Made by a program: the position numbers and the translations under genes
Notes under the pieces: generated by a model
What the model was told of the DNA's origin: nothing
Databases searched by the model: none
The model's input: the letters and a program-made list of their open reading frames with translations, nothing else
NCBI GenBank assembly: GCA_021792405.1
Contig: JAJYUU010000015.1
Span: 1-44,537 of the forward strand
Reading direction: 5' to 3'
Source of the DNA: Actinomycetes bacterium
GTDB taxonomy: Bacteria > Actinomycetota > Actinomycetes > Streptosporangiales > Streptosporangiaceae
DNA length: 44,537 nucleotides
In this document: positions 16,163 through 24,563 of the stretch, in pieces
Position numbering within the stretch: the first letter of the stretch is position 1
How the letters are laid out: each line of letters opens with the position of its first letter

Positions 16163-19100
16163 TCATAGCATCCTGTCCACGGCCCGGTAGAACGGTTCGT
16201 AGAGCATCCCGACGATCTCCCGGTCCGCGGCGGCGACGCTGGATCCGGGATCGAAGTAGGGGCGCAGCACCTCGTGCATGCTGTGCAGCAGGCTCGTGGA
16301 CGGGGTGTCGGCGCCGGTCAGGCTGGCATCCCGCGGCGCGAACGCGGCGTCGACGAACGCGACGCGGGCGGGGACGCCGCCGCGGACGAGCCGGCCGATC
16401 ACCTGCCACATGACGACCAGCTGGTCCCACGTGAAGGACTCCTGCTCGCGGCGCGGCAGGCTTGACCAGGCGATCCTGCGGGTCAGCAGGTGCCGCCACA
16501 GACCCCGGGCCTTCTGGCGGAACGCCGACCCGGCCACGTCGAGCGACCCGTGCTCGGACACCAGGCGGGCGAACGTGCCGTCCCTGGCGGCACGGACGGC
16601 CCAGTCGTTGATGGCCTGCACCGCTAGCGTGATGTCGTCCGGCCGGTGGTGCGGCCGGGCCAGGAAGTACACGGACCCTATCGCGGCCTGCCCGGCCTGG
16701 TTCAGGATGTTGTGGCCGCGTTCCACTGCCAGCAGCGGCGCGACGAGCACGTCCGCGCCGGTGCCGGCGAACCCGGCGATGTCGCCGCGGCGCAGCGTCC
16801 GGCCCCTGCCGTTCACTCTGGTGCCGGCGAGCTGCCAGGTGTGGTCGAGGTCGGCGTCGTCGGGGACGAGGCGGCACACCCGGCCAGCCCACTCCGGGAT
16901 GGATTCGAGGATCCTGACGGCGAGCTTGGCCTCTTCGTACGAGCCGGTGAGGAGCAGGATGCGCCGGCGGTCCGGGTCCGCGATGGCGTCCAGCTCGCTG
17001 GCCAGCGGGCTGGGGTCACCGGGTATCGCCGGGACGGCGAGCTGGATGAGCATCTGCTCCAGCACCACCGGGCGGCGTGACGGCGGGGCGCCGGACAGCC
17101 GCAGCATGTTTCCGTCAGGCCCGGTCAGGAACTCCTTCCTGAACTCGCTCTTGGCGATCGCCTCGGTCTCCTGCGCCGGCGGCAGCAGCACGGCGTTCAC
17201 GGGCACGTGCACGTGGTAGCGGGAGGACGGGCCGGCCCAGCTCGTGCCGGACATGAGGATGACATGCGGTCCGGGGCGCCCATCGGCTGCCGTCAGCTCG
17301 TGCATGCGCAGCATCAGCTCCCGCCCGACGCCGGCGCAGCGGAAGAACCGCAGTTCGCCAGTGCGGCCGTCAAGGCCGCGTGCCCGGGCTTGCCCGTCGG
17401 CGCCGCCGTCAGCGAGGAACTGAAAGCCCAGCACGTTTCCCATCGGCGACTCAGGGACCAGCGGCAGGTAGTCCAGCGGCGGGCGGCGGGACAGCAGGCT
17501 GGCAGGCGACTCCAGGTTCAGCGCCGCCTCTACGGCCGGCCACAGCGCCATGGCCAGGTCGAGGCGGACCTGCAGCGCGGCGAGCAGCAGCGTGAACTCC
17601 AAGCGCAACGCATGCTCGGCGGACCGCGCCTCGTCCGCACCGTCCAGGCCGGACAGCCGCAGCATCGCCGCCTGAAGCCGTTGCCGGAGCTGCGGACCCA
17701 TGGTGCTCAGCGACTCGTGGCACAGCCGGACCAGGCCATCGACCTCTGGGTTGTCCGGCGTCCCGTCGCCGAGAGGGTCGTCGCGGAAGGCATCGAGGAT
17801 GTCGTTGACCTCCTGGCGGCGGCCAGCGCGCGGGTCAGGGTCGCCGTCATTGCCCGGCGGCGGGTACCAGTCGTGCAGCAGCTGCTGGTGAAGGGTCCAC
17901 GCGCTGAAGTAGTCGGCGATGACCCACCGCTGGATCTCGGGGTGCTGAACCAGGAGGGCGTACAGGCGGTTCGCGGCCGTCGCGACGATGTCCATCGCGC
18001 CCACCCAGGTCTCGGTCGTCTGCTCGCCGAGCTGCAGGCGGCCTTCCCTGGCCAGTTCCTCGATTTTGTCCCGCTGCAGGTTGTCGAGCAGGGACTCCGG
18101 TGACCGGCCGATCAGCGTTGCCGCAGGGGCGAACATCGCGTCGAGCTGCATCTGCACCAGATCGGCCTCGTCCACGATGATGAGGTCGCTGCGGCGGCAG
18201 GCCAGTTCCAGGTACCGGATCCGCTCGGCGTTCTGGTGCGCGGGCACCTCGCTGTGCACCAGGCTGGCCGGGGTCGCCACCCAGATCTCGGCGCCGACCT
18301 GCTCACGGTAGCCGTGCTGCCGCGGACAGACCTGCCATGCCGGGCACCCTTGGCGCCGCGGTCGGCGTGGCGTTTCGTCGTCAGCGCCCTCCTCGTCATC
18401 ACCCGCTGGGTACAGGCTGGTGCACGGGGCTTCCAGGTACCGCAAGGGCGTTCCCGCTTCCAGGCCGCGCAGCCCGTCGACCACGCACGTGGTGCTGAGG
18501 AAGTCGAACGACGGGTCGTCGTGCGCGAGCAGGCTGCCGGTCCCGCGGGCGGCCAGCCGGCGGTGCATCCGCTCGATATGCCGCTCCCGGGTCGAGGCCC
18601 CCAGGAGCGGCGCCGCGCGCAGCCCGAGCTGGCGGAACCCGACAGTCAACCGCAGCACCTCGGCGACGTCGCCGACCACGAGCGTGCACCGCAGGCCGTG
18701 CCGGGCTGCCCACACGGCCAGGACGTCGCGCAGCGTGCTCTTGCCGGCGCCGACCATCCCGGCCAGGTGCAGCAGCCCGTCCACGCGCAGCGCGCCCTCG
18801 GCCGTCCCGGCTCCGCCGGACCCAGGGTAGCGGATGGTGACCCGGCCGAGCCTGCGCTCCCAGCGTGCCTGGCTCTCAAGACCGGCCGCCATGAGGGTGC
18901 TGTCCATCCACCGGGCCGTGTCCAGCAGTTCGTTCCGGGTGACGGTCAGTGGCTCCCCGCCGCCGGCCAGCGGGGCGTGCAGGTCATGACCTGCAGGCGG
19001 TGCCAGGACGAGTTCCGCGGGGATGTCCACCGGCAGCCGGCGCCGTTGCCGGCTGAGAAACCAGTGCGGGCCGGCGTCGGCGAGCGGCAGTCGGCGCAGC

Positions 19101-19510
19101 TCCAACGCCGGCGGCTCATCCAGGGCCGCGGCGTAGGCATCCCACCGGCCCGCGCAGCGCGTCACGGCGCGCCTGACCGCCGGGCGGGCCGGATCGGCCA
19201 CGTTGTAGCCGCGGTCTGCTTCCGGCAGCCGCTGGTAGCGGTCGAGTTCCTGGCGCCACACGTGACGGCGGCGCAGGCGGCCCAGGTAGACCCGCCCACG
19301 GGCGAGCATGATCTCGTGGTCCGCGGGCAGCCTCCGGCCTGCGGAGCCGGCGAACGGGTAGCCGCCCAGGAACGTCCACCCGCCGGCCGCCGGGCACCCG
19401 GGAGCCACCCGCTCCATCAGGAACAGCGCCAGCTCGACCTCGAACATCACCGGCGGGAAGCTGCCTAGCTCCTTCTCTAGCTGCCGCCGCCAGCTTGCAC
19501 GGTCACGCAC
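16163..19510 (-). CDS. pPIWI-RE-associated DinG/XPD-like helicase with Fe-S cysteines
   Basis: A 1,115-residue SF2 helicase: Walker A GMVGAGKST (251-259), Walker B VDEAD (446-450), motif III-like 'ILMSGTS' near 740, and motif VI 'QVIGRLVRG' near 1035. Cysteines C342, C363, C389 and C395 lie between motifs I and II, the place of the Fe-S domain in XPD/DinG helicases. The ~240-residue N-terminus matches the position of the pPIWI_RE_Z domain. Its partner genes, the REase-fold protein before and pPIWI-RE after, complete the three-gene cassette. It would unwind DNA (or R-loops, in the published hypothesis) for the PIWI protein. GTG 19510 overlaps the upstream stop by 8 bases. Confidence 0.88.
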   Translation of the reverse strand: MRDRASWRRQLEKELGSFPPVMFEVELALFLMERVAPGCPAAGGWTFLGGYPFAGSAGRRLPADHEIMLARGRVYLGRLRRRHVWRQELDRYQRLPEADRGYNVADPARPAVRRAVTRCAGRWDAYAAALDEPPALELRRLPLADAGPHWFLSRQRRRLPVDIPAELVLAPPAGHDLHAPLAGGGEPLTVTRNELLDTARWMDSTLMAAGLESQARWERRLGRVTIRYPGSGGAGTAEGALRVDGLLHLAGMVGAGKSTLRDVLAVWAARHGLRCTLVVGDVAEVLRLTVGFRQLGLRAAPLLGASTRERHIERMHRRLAARGTGSLLAHDDPSFDFLSTTCVVDGLRGLEAGTPLRYLEAPCTSLYPAGDDEEGADDETPRRPRRQGCPAWQVCPRQHGYREQVGAEIWVATPASLVHSEVPAHQNAERIRYLELACRRSDLIIVDEADLVQMQLDAMFAPAATLIGRSPESLLDNLQRDKIEELAREGRLQLGEQTTETWVGAMDIVATAANRLYALLVQHPEIQRWVIADYFSAWTLHQQLLHDWYPPPGNDGDPDPRAGRRQEVNDILDAFRDDPLGDGTPDNPEVDGLVRLCHESLSTMGPQLRQRLQAAMLRLSGLDGADEARSAEHALRLEFTLLLAALQVRLDLAMALWPAVEAALNLESPASLLSRRPPLDYLPLVPESPMGNVLGFQFLADGGADGQARARGLDGRTGELRFFRCAGVGRELMLRMHELTAADGRPGPHVILMSGTSWAGPSSRYHVHVPVNAVLLPPAQETEAIAKSEFRKEFLTGPDGNMLRLSGAPPSRRPVVLEQMLIQLAVPAIPGDPSPLASELDAIADPDRRRILLLTGSYEEAKLAVRILESIPEWAGRVCRLVPDDADLDHTWQLAGTRVNGRGRTLRRGDIAGFAGTGADVLVAPLLAVERGHNILNQAGQAAIGSVYFLARPHHRPDDITLAVQAINDWAVRAARDGTFARLVSEHGSLDVAGSAFRQKARGLWRHLLTRRIAWSSLPRREQESFTWDQLVVMWQVIGRLVRGGVPARVAFVDAAFAPRDASLTGADTPSTSLLHSMHEVLRPYFDPGSSVAAADREIVGMLYEPFYRAVDRML

Positions 19511-20600
19511 GGCGTGCCTCCTCGGTGATCCGCCTGGCCCGCCGGCCGAGCTCGCGGTCGGTGCACAAGGTCAGGGCCTGGGCCGCGTCCGGCGGGCAGT
19601 GGTGGCTGAAGACCTCCCGGTAGTCCGGCCGGTCGCGGAACCGGTATTGCGGGATCACCAGGAATGCCGCGTCGTGCGGTGGCGCGGCGGGCAGCGGCGC
19701 GGCGTCCATGCCCAGCAGCGCGGGGCTGGCCCTGTCCTTGACGTCGATCGCCCAGACCCTGCCGTCCGGGAGGTGCACGCGCAGGTCGTAGGCGTCGAAT
19801 CCGGGCCACATCTCCACCGTCAGCCCGAGCGCGGCGAGTCTGTGCTCCAGATCGACCTCGGCCCGCCCGGGGCCGGTGACGAAGATCCGCAGCGGCCGGG
19901 CCAGCTGCAGCACTTCCTGATCGGCCCGGTGCCGGGTGCCCGGCCTGGCGGGGCCCTCGCGGCGGCACCGGTCCTGCTCGCACCACCAGCCGTCGGCCCC
20001 GGCCGGCACCAGCAGGCACCGGCATCGCGAGCACGCCGCGAACGACCCGTCGATCGCGGACGCGGCGGGCGCAGGACGGTACTGCTCGCGGATGAGGTCC
20101 AGGACCGGCTGCAAGTCCGGTTCGCCGTGCAGCAGGGCCAGCTCGCCCCGGGTGAGCACGGGACGCTCGATGACTAGGCGGCGGAACGCCGTGTAGGACT
20201 CCGGCGCGGACGCGCCACGGCACAGGCTGATTGCGCCGAGCATTACCTGCCGCTCGTACAGCTCAGTGCCGGTGTCAGGTACCCGCAGCGCCCACTCGTA
20301 GCACAGCTGGGTCGGGGTGCGGGTGTGCGGGTCCAGCAGCCGGTCGCCGGGCGCCGCCTGGTCCGGGGGCAGCCGCAGCGGCCAGTCGCGAACCGGGCGC
20401 TGCGCGCACCAGGTAATCAGGTCCGGGAGGCTGTGGGGCGGCGGCTCGCCGCGCAGCAGGCAGGCCAGGGCGACCTGGTCCAGGGCGCGCTGCGCGTCGG
20501 CCGGGTAGGGGAGGCTGAACGCCCCGGGAGAAGCTATCTCGCCTAGCTGCACGATGCCCCCGGCGATCGTGCGCAGCAGCCTGACGTCTTCGCCGTTCAC
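19503..20600 (-). CDS. pPIWI-RE-associated restriction-endonuclease-fold protein
   Basis: From the chosen start this has 365 residues. An N-terminal pPIWI_RE_Y-like helical region (about 1-185) is followed by a zinc ribbon (CSRC...WWC....C, about 190-215), then a PD-(D/E)XK nuclease domain: 'GRAEVDLEHRL' helix with E245, D265 or so in 'YDLRV', and 'AIDVKD' (about 277-282) supplying the D-x-K pair. It is the nuclease member of the pPIWI-RE three-gene cassette. The frame extends to 20708, but GTG 20600 overlaps the previous stop as GTGA and the upstream stretch is only low-complexity Arg/Pro, so the shorter start is preferred. It probably makes the DNA break in the system. Confidence 0.85.
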   Translation of the reverse strand: MNGEDVRLLRTIAGGIVQLGEIASPGAFSLPYPADAQRALDQVALACLLRGEPPPHSLPDLITWCAQRPVRDWPLRLPPDQAAPGDRLLDPHTRTPTQLCYEWALRVPDTGTELYERQVMLGAISLCRGASAPESYTAFRRLVIERPVLTRGELALLHGEPDLQPVLDLIREQYRPAPAASAIDGSFAACSRCRCLLVPAGADGWWCEQDRCRREGPARPGTRHRADQEVLQLARPLRIFVTGPGRAEVDLEHRLAALGLTVEMWPGFDAYDLRVHLPDGRVWAIDVKDRASPALLGMDAAPLPAAPPHDAAFLVIPQYRFRDRPDYREVFSHHCPPDAAQALTLCTDRELGRRARRITEEARRA

Positions 20601-22255
20601 GCCGCGCTTCTCTCGTTGGCCTGCAGCCGGGCGGTGCACCACAGGGCCACCTCGCAGTTCGCGCACCACGGGCCGGGACGGGGGTCGAGCAGCAGGTCGC
20701 CGTGCCACGCCTCGGCGAGGTCGCGCACGACCTCGCGGGCACGACCGACCGCAACCGGATCGCGCGGGTCCACCAGGTGGATGTCAGGGCCGTCGGGGCG
20801 CAGGATCTCCAGCTCGACCCTGCTGCCGTCCCGCTCGCCCCCGAGCACCTCGGCCGCGAGCAGGACCGTGGCCAGCGCGGCCTGCGGGTACTTCCCGAGC
20901 ACGTCGGTATCCCGGACCCGGGTTCGGCCCCCGGTCTTGGTTTCCCGCCAGACCCAGGCGCCTCGGTCCTGATACAGCAGGTCGGGTTTCGCCAGCACGA
21001 TCACGTCGGCCAGCGGGTCGTAAACCGCCAGCGTCGGTTCAGGCCTGACCTGCCCGACGAGCGTAGCCGGTGCCAGCGGGCACACCGGAAGGTGCCAGGC
21101 AAGCTGGCGCGCACCGAGCCGGGCTTGCTCCGCGTCCAGCTCCCACTCGTCCTGCCACTGGTCCGGATCCGCGCGAAGATCATGCTCGGTGCACGGCTGT
21201 GGAGGGTGCCGGCGGTGCAGCTCCTCGATCCTGGCGTGTACCGCCTTGCCGCGCCGGGCCGCCTGGTCGTACTCCCCGGTCCGGGGCAGGTGCAGGCGGC
21301 GCAGGTGATCCTTGGCCGGGCATATCGCGTAGTCGCGGCCGTTGGTGACCGACCAGGTGCGCAGCGGTTGCCCCGCACCGAGGATGCCGAGTAGGCCGGG
21401 AACCCGGGGCAGCGTCCGGCATGGGGCGATCAGCTTGCAGTTCGCGCACCCCTCGCCGGGACGTTCCGCGGTGCCAGACACGGCTTCCCGCAGCCTAGGG
21501 CTGCCAAGGTCGCGGAACGCGGCCTCCGCCTCGGCCGGGGCGCCATCGAAGAGCACCTGCAGTGAGCCGTCGGCGCATCCGTACTCCACGATTCGCACCC
21601 TCGCGACCCGGTCCGAGCATGCGCGCGCCCGGAACGGGTCGCTCCAGCGCTGCGGCCGCTCCGCTGGCACTCCGAAGGCAGCCACGTAGCCGGCTACCGC
21701 CACTTCGGCCGGGTCACGCTCGCGCGTTCCGGCGCTGCTGAGTCGGGGCAGCCGGAGTTCTCGGATCGAGCCGTCGGGGCTGCGGTACCTTCGTCCCCAC
21801 GCCGTAATCTCATAGACGGCGGGTTCGCCCCCGGGCACCGCTCCCGACCAGCGGTAGACCCACTCGTGAGCGGTCGGCTCCAGCGCTGCGCCGTCGGCGA
21901 TGCGGGCCATTCGTGGTGCCGCCGCGAGGTAGCGGCAGACCGCGTCGCGCGTCCATTCGACCAGGCCCGGATGAGCTTGCAGCCGGCCCGGCTCCGCCGA
22001 GGCCCGCTCCAGGGCAGCCTCCGGCGAGACCTTCCTGTGCTCGATCAGGTCGAGCGCTGCCATGAACGGGCCCAGCGCGAACTCCGGCCGGGTAGGGCGC
22101 CTCGTGTTCGCCCGCCCGCGCGGCCAGACGCCTGGCCGGGCCTTCGCCGAAGCCGACGCCGGGCATGCCCGCTCGTCGGCGCGGGCAGCCCGGCTGCTCA
22201 CCCGGACCAGGCTCGCGTTGCCGTTCATGCCGGGCGGCGGACACCAGGGGCTCAT
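20597..22255 (-). CDS. RecB/Cas4-like PD-(D/E)XK nuclease with predicted Fe-S cluster
   Basis: A 552-residue protein ending in a RecB-family nuclease: 'VLAKPDLLYQ' gives the catalytic Asp and 'RETKTGG' the E-x-K. Downstream 'WCANCEVALWC' has the C-x2-C-x5-C layout that, with one upstream cysteine (candidates in 'AICPAKD' or 'CANCKLIAPC'), forms the 4Fe-4S staple of Cas4, AddB and RecB-like nucleases. The first ~250 residues are not recognised. It is the first gene of the nine-gene minus operon; ATG 22255 has AAGGGA about 7 bases upstream, and its stop overlaps the next start as GTGA. It is not part of the minimal pPIWI-RE cassette and may trim DNA ends or load a substrate, by analogy only with Cas4. 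Confidence 0.82.
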   Translation of the reverse strand: MSPWCPPPGMNGNASLVRVSSRAARADERACPASASAKARPGVWPRGRANTRRPTRPEFALGPFMAALDLIEHRKVSPEAALERASAEPGRLQAHPGLVEWTRDAVCRYLAAAPRMARIADGAALEPTAHEWVYRWSGAVPGGEPAVYEITAWGRRYRSPDGSIRELRLPRLSSAGTRERDPAEVAVAGYVAAFGVPAERPQRWSDPFRARACSDRVARVRIVEYGCADGSLQVLFDGAPAEAEAAFRDLGSPRLREAVSGTAERPGEGCANCKLIAPCRTLPRVPGLLGILGAGQPLRTWSVTNGRDYAICPAKDHLRRLHLPRTGEYDQAARRGKAVHARIEELHRRHPPQPCTEHDLRADPDQWQDEWELDAEQARLGARQLAWHLPVCPLAPATLVGQVRPEPTLAVYDPLADVIVLAKPDLLYQDRGAWVWRETKTGGRTRVRDTDVLGKYPQAALATVLLAAEVLGGERDGSRVELEILRPDGPDIHLVDPRDPVAVGRAREVVRDLAEAWHGDLLLDPRPGPWCANCEVALWCTARLQANERSAA

Positions 22256-22465
22256 CGGGTTCCCTTTCGGGAGGGTTACCGCAGGGGAGTGAGCGGCCGG
22301 AAGGCTGCTCGCCGTGTCAGCCGGCAGCGGGCGGCTCGCCGACGCCTGCGGCCAACGTCAAGTGAAGCAGCTAGTGAAAGCACTGTCAATTCGCCTCTGT
22401 CTCGTGATACTGTTTTCACCAGATCGCCCGGTGCGGTGCCGGTGCGTTCGGACCGAGGGGGGAGC
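22256..22465. promoter_or_regulatory. Divergent control region between the two superlocus arms
   Basis: This 210-base gap separates the start of the nine-gene minus operon from the four-gene plus operon. It holds AT-richer sequence than the surroundings and two imperfect direct repeats, AGTGAAGC (22361-22368) and AGTGAAAGC (22373-22381). The second shares its bases with half of the palindrome at 3635-3649. A minus-strand -35 TTGACA (22390-22385) overlaps the plus-strand -35, but no good -10 follows it at 17-18 bases (CTTCAC or TTCACT). Divergent overlapping promoters would let one regulator control both arms. Confidence 0.5.
22383..22411 (+). promoter_or_regulatory. Predicted promoter of the plus-strand arm
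   Basis: CTGTCA (22383-22388) and GATACT (22406-22411) are separated by exactly 17 bases, a fair sigma-70-type promoter, with transcription expected near 22418, about 48 bases before the methylase GTG. GTGAAA (22375-22380) and TTTCAC (22414-22419) flank it as an inverted pair, so a repressor or looping protein could bridge the promoter. Confidence 0.5.
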
Positions 22466-24493
22466 GTGCCCGACGCCAGTGTCCTGACTGCGGCGGACAT
22501 CGCCCGCCTCGCGGGTGTCACGCGGGCCACCGTGAGCAACTGGCGGCGACGGCACCCTGACTTCCCCGAGCCATCCGGCGGGACGGACGCGAGCCCCGCC
22601 TATGACCGTGCTGCTGTGGAAGCGTGGCTGTCCGCGCGCGGCGCGCTGCCCGAACTTCCGCCGGCCGAGCGGCTGTGGCGAGATGTCCTTGAGATCTCCG
22701 GGGGCGGCGATCTGGGGGATGCTGTGCTGTGGGCCGCTGAGCTTGTGCTAGAGGTTTCTGCCCCTGGAGCGCATCGTACGACGCCTGATGTGCTCCCGCC
22801 CGCTAAGACCAGGTTCGAACGTGATCGTGTCGCCCGGGACCTGGCTGATCTGGTAGCGGAGCGCGGCGCCCGGGAAACCCTCGGCATGCTGGCCGGCAAG
22901 TACCTTGAGGCGGCCGGGGGACAGGCATCGGTCACGCCGGAGCCTGTAGCCGACCTGATGTCCGAGCTTGCCGTCAGCGCCGGGGCGGTCGTCCTGGACC
23001 CGGCGTGCGGCACCGGCGGCCTTCTGGCATCGGCGCTAGATCGCGGCGCCGCCCGCGTCCTCGGCCAGGAGATAAACCAGGGTCCCGCCCGGCTTGCCGG
23101 AGCCCGGCTCGGCATCATGTCGCGACTGGACGCCGGGCAGGTAGAGATAGGCGACTCGCTCCGCGAAGACAAGTTCGCCGCGCTCCGCGCTGACGCTGTG
23201 GTCTGCCATCCGCCCTTCGGCGACCGTGAGTGGGGGAACGACGAACTCGCCTACGACTCGCGCTGGGAATACGGCACGCCGCCGCGGGCCGAATCCGAAC
23301 TTGCGTGGGCGCAGCACGCGCTTGCTCACCTGCGGCCCGGCGGAAGGGCGGTGATGCTAATGCCCCCGGCCGTGGCGTCCAGGCCGTCGGGCCGCCGCAT
23401 CCGGGCCGAAATGCTGCGCCGCGGCGCGATCCGGGCGATCACCTCCCTGCCTTCGGGCGCCGCGCACCCGCGCAATGTCGGGCTGCACCTATGGGTGCTG
23501 CAGCGGCCTATTGCCGAGATCTCTCCTGACTTCCGCACACTCTTCGTTCACGCGGCTGCGGAGGCTGATGAGGCCGTCGACGGGAGGCGTCTTCCGGTTT
23601 CCTGGCAGCAGGCGTCCGCCGTGATCTCCCGGGCCTGGAGTTCCTTCCTTGCAGACGGCGAGATCAAGGAGCCTGGCCCGTGGTGCACGGTGCCGGCCAT
23701 CGACTTGCTGGATGATGCCGTCGATTTGACGCCCGCCCGGCAGGTCGGCGCCCGGCCAGCCGCGCCGACACCCTCCGAGACCGCCAGCGCAGCGGGCGCG
23801 GCACGAGCCCGGCTGCTTGGGGTCATGGCCGGGCTGGGTGAGGCTGTTCCCGGCGGGGACTGGACGCCGAGCGGCGCAACCCCGCGGTGGCGCACGGTGA
23901 GCATCGGAGATCTAGCTCGCGGCGGGGCGGTCAGCGTTCACCGGGCATCTGCTGTCGCGCCAGCGGACGATGAACTAGTGGAAGATCTCGATGGCTGGCC
24001 GGTGCTCACCTACGGCGACGTCGCCGGCGGTCGCCCGCCGTCAGCTGCGGCACCCGGCGGCGGCGGCGAGCCCGGATGGGTCAAGATCCGAGCGGGTGAC
24101 GTGATCATCCCGGCGATGGCCGCTGGGCCGGTATCTGCACGAGTAGCCGCAGGCGAAGACGAGGAAGCCATTCTGGGCCGCAGCCTGCACCTGATCCGCG
24201 CCGACCCGGGCCGCATCGACCCGTGGTTCCTTGCCGGGTTCCTCGCCAGCCCGGCCAGCATCCAGCAGGCAAGCTACGGCTCGACGGTCACCAGGATCGA
24301 CGTGCGCCGCCTGACCGTGCCGCTGCTGCCGCCGCCCGAGCAGCGCCGCTACGGGGCGGCGTTCCGGCAGCTGCACGCCTTCCGGGCTTCCTGCGAAGAG
24401 TTCGCCAGCCTCTCTGCGAACCTGGCCAGGCTGCTGGGCAGGGCGCTGGCGGATGGCGGGCTGCTGCCGCCGGCGGCGGATGAGCGTGAATGA
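22466..24493 (+). CDS. HTH-HsdM-HsdS fusion, type I-like N6-adenine methylase with altered motif IV
   Basis: Residues ~6-38 form a MerR/AlpA-type HTH ('IARLAGVTRATVSNWRR'). An N6-adenine methylase domain follows, with motif I DPACGTGG (about 178-185). The catalytic motif IV, normally (N/D/S)PP(Y/F/W), reads C-H248-P-P-F-G: histidine replaces the usual first residue, so activity is doubtful. Residues ~460-660 are HsdS-like (target-recognition segments 'PVLTYGDV' and 'ITRIDVRRLTVPLLPPPEQ'-type ends). No HsdR gene lies nearby. GTG 22466 is preceded by GAGGGG about 7 bases upstream. As first gene of the plus arm it could mark host DNA, or, if inactive, sense sequence or methylation state and regulate the arm through its HTH. 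Confidence 0.82.
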   Translation: MPDASVLTAADIARLAGVTRATVSNWRRRHPDFPEPSGGTDASPAYDRAAVEAWLSARGALPELPPAERLWRDVLEISGGGDLGDAVLWAAELVLEVSAPGAHRTTPDVLPPAKTRFERDRVARDLADLVAERGARETLGMLAGKYLEAAGGQASVTPEPVADLMSELAVSAGAVVLDPACGTGGLLASALDRGAARVLGQEINQGPARLAGARLGIMSRLDAGQVEIGDSLREDKFAALRADAVVCHPPFGDREWGNDELAYDSRWEYGTPPRAESELAWAQHALAHLRPGGRAVMLMPPAVASRPSGRRIRAEMLRRGAIRAITSLPSGAAHPRNVGLHLWVLQRPIAEISPDFRTLFVHAAAEADEAVDGRRLPVSWQQASAVISRAWSSFLADGEIKEPGPWCTVPAIDLLDDAVDLTPARQVGARPAAPTPSETASAAGAARARLLGVMAGLGEAVPGGDWTPSGATPRWRTVSIGDLARGGAVSVHRASAVAPADDELVEDLDGWPVLTYGDVAGGRPPSAAAPGGGGEPGWVKIRAGDVIIPAMAAGPVSARVAAGEDEEAILGRSLHLIRADPGRIDPWFLAGFLASPASIQQASYGSTVTRIDVRRLTVPLLPPPEQRRYGAAFRQLHAFRASCEEFASLSANLARLLGRALADGGLLPPAADERE

Positions 24494-24563
24494 TGGCAAA
24501 CTACCCTGAGCGCACGCTGCGCCACGGAGCGGCATCGCAGGGATGGATCGAGAGAAGGCGGCC

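Noticed and set aside
13744-16413. An open plus-strand frame of about 890 codons
   Set aside because: It lies antisense to the clearly recognised pPIWI-RE gene, has low-complexity Arg/Gly/Pro sequence and no domain; long antisense frames are common at this GC content.
18236-19468. A 410-codon plus-strand frame opposite the helicase
   Set aside because: The minus strand has Walker A, DEAD box and Fe-S cysteines; this one is only Arg/Gly/Val-rich shadow sequence.
22466-24493. A complete type I restriction system
   Set aside because: HsdM and HsdS features are present but there is no HsdR, and the methylase catalytic motif is altered.
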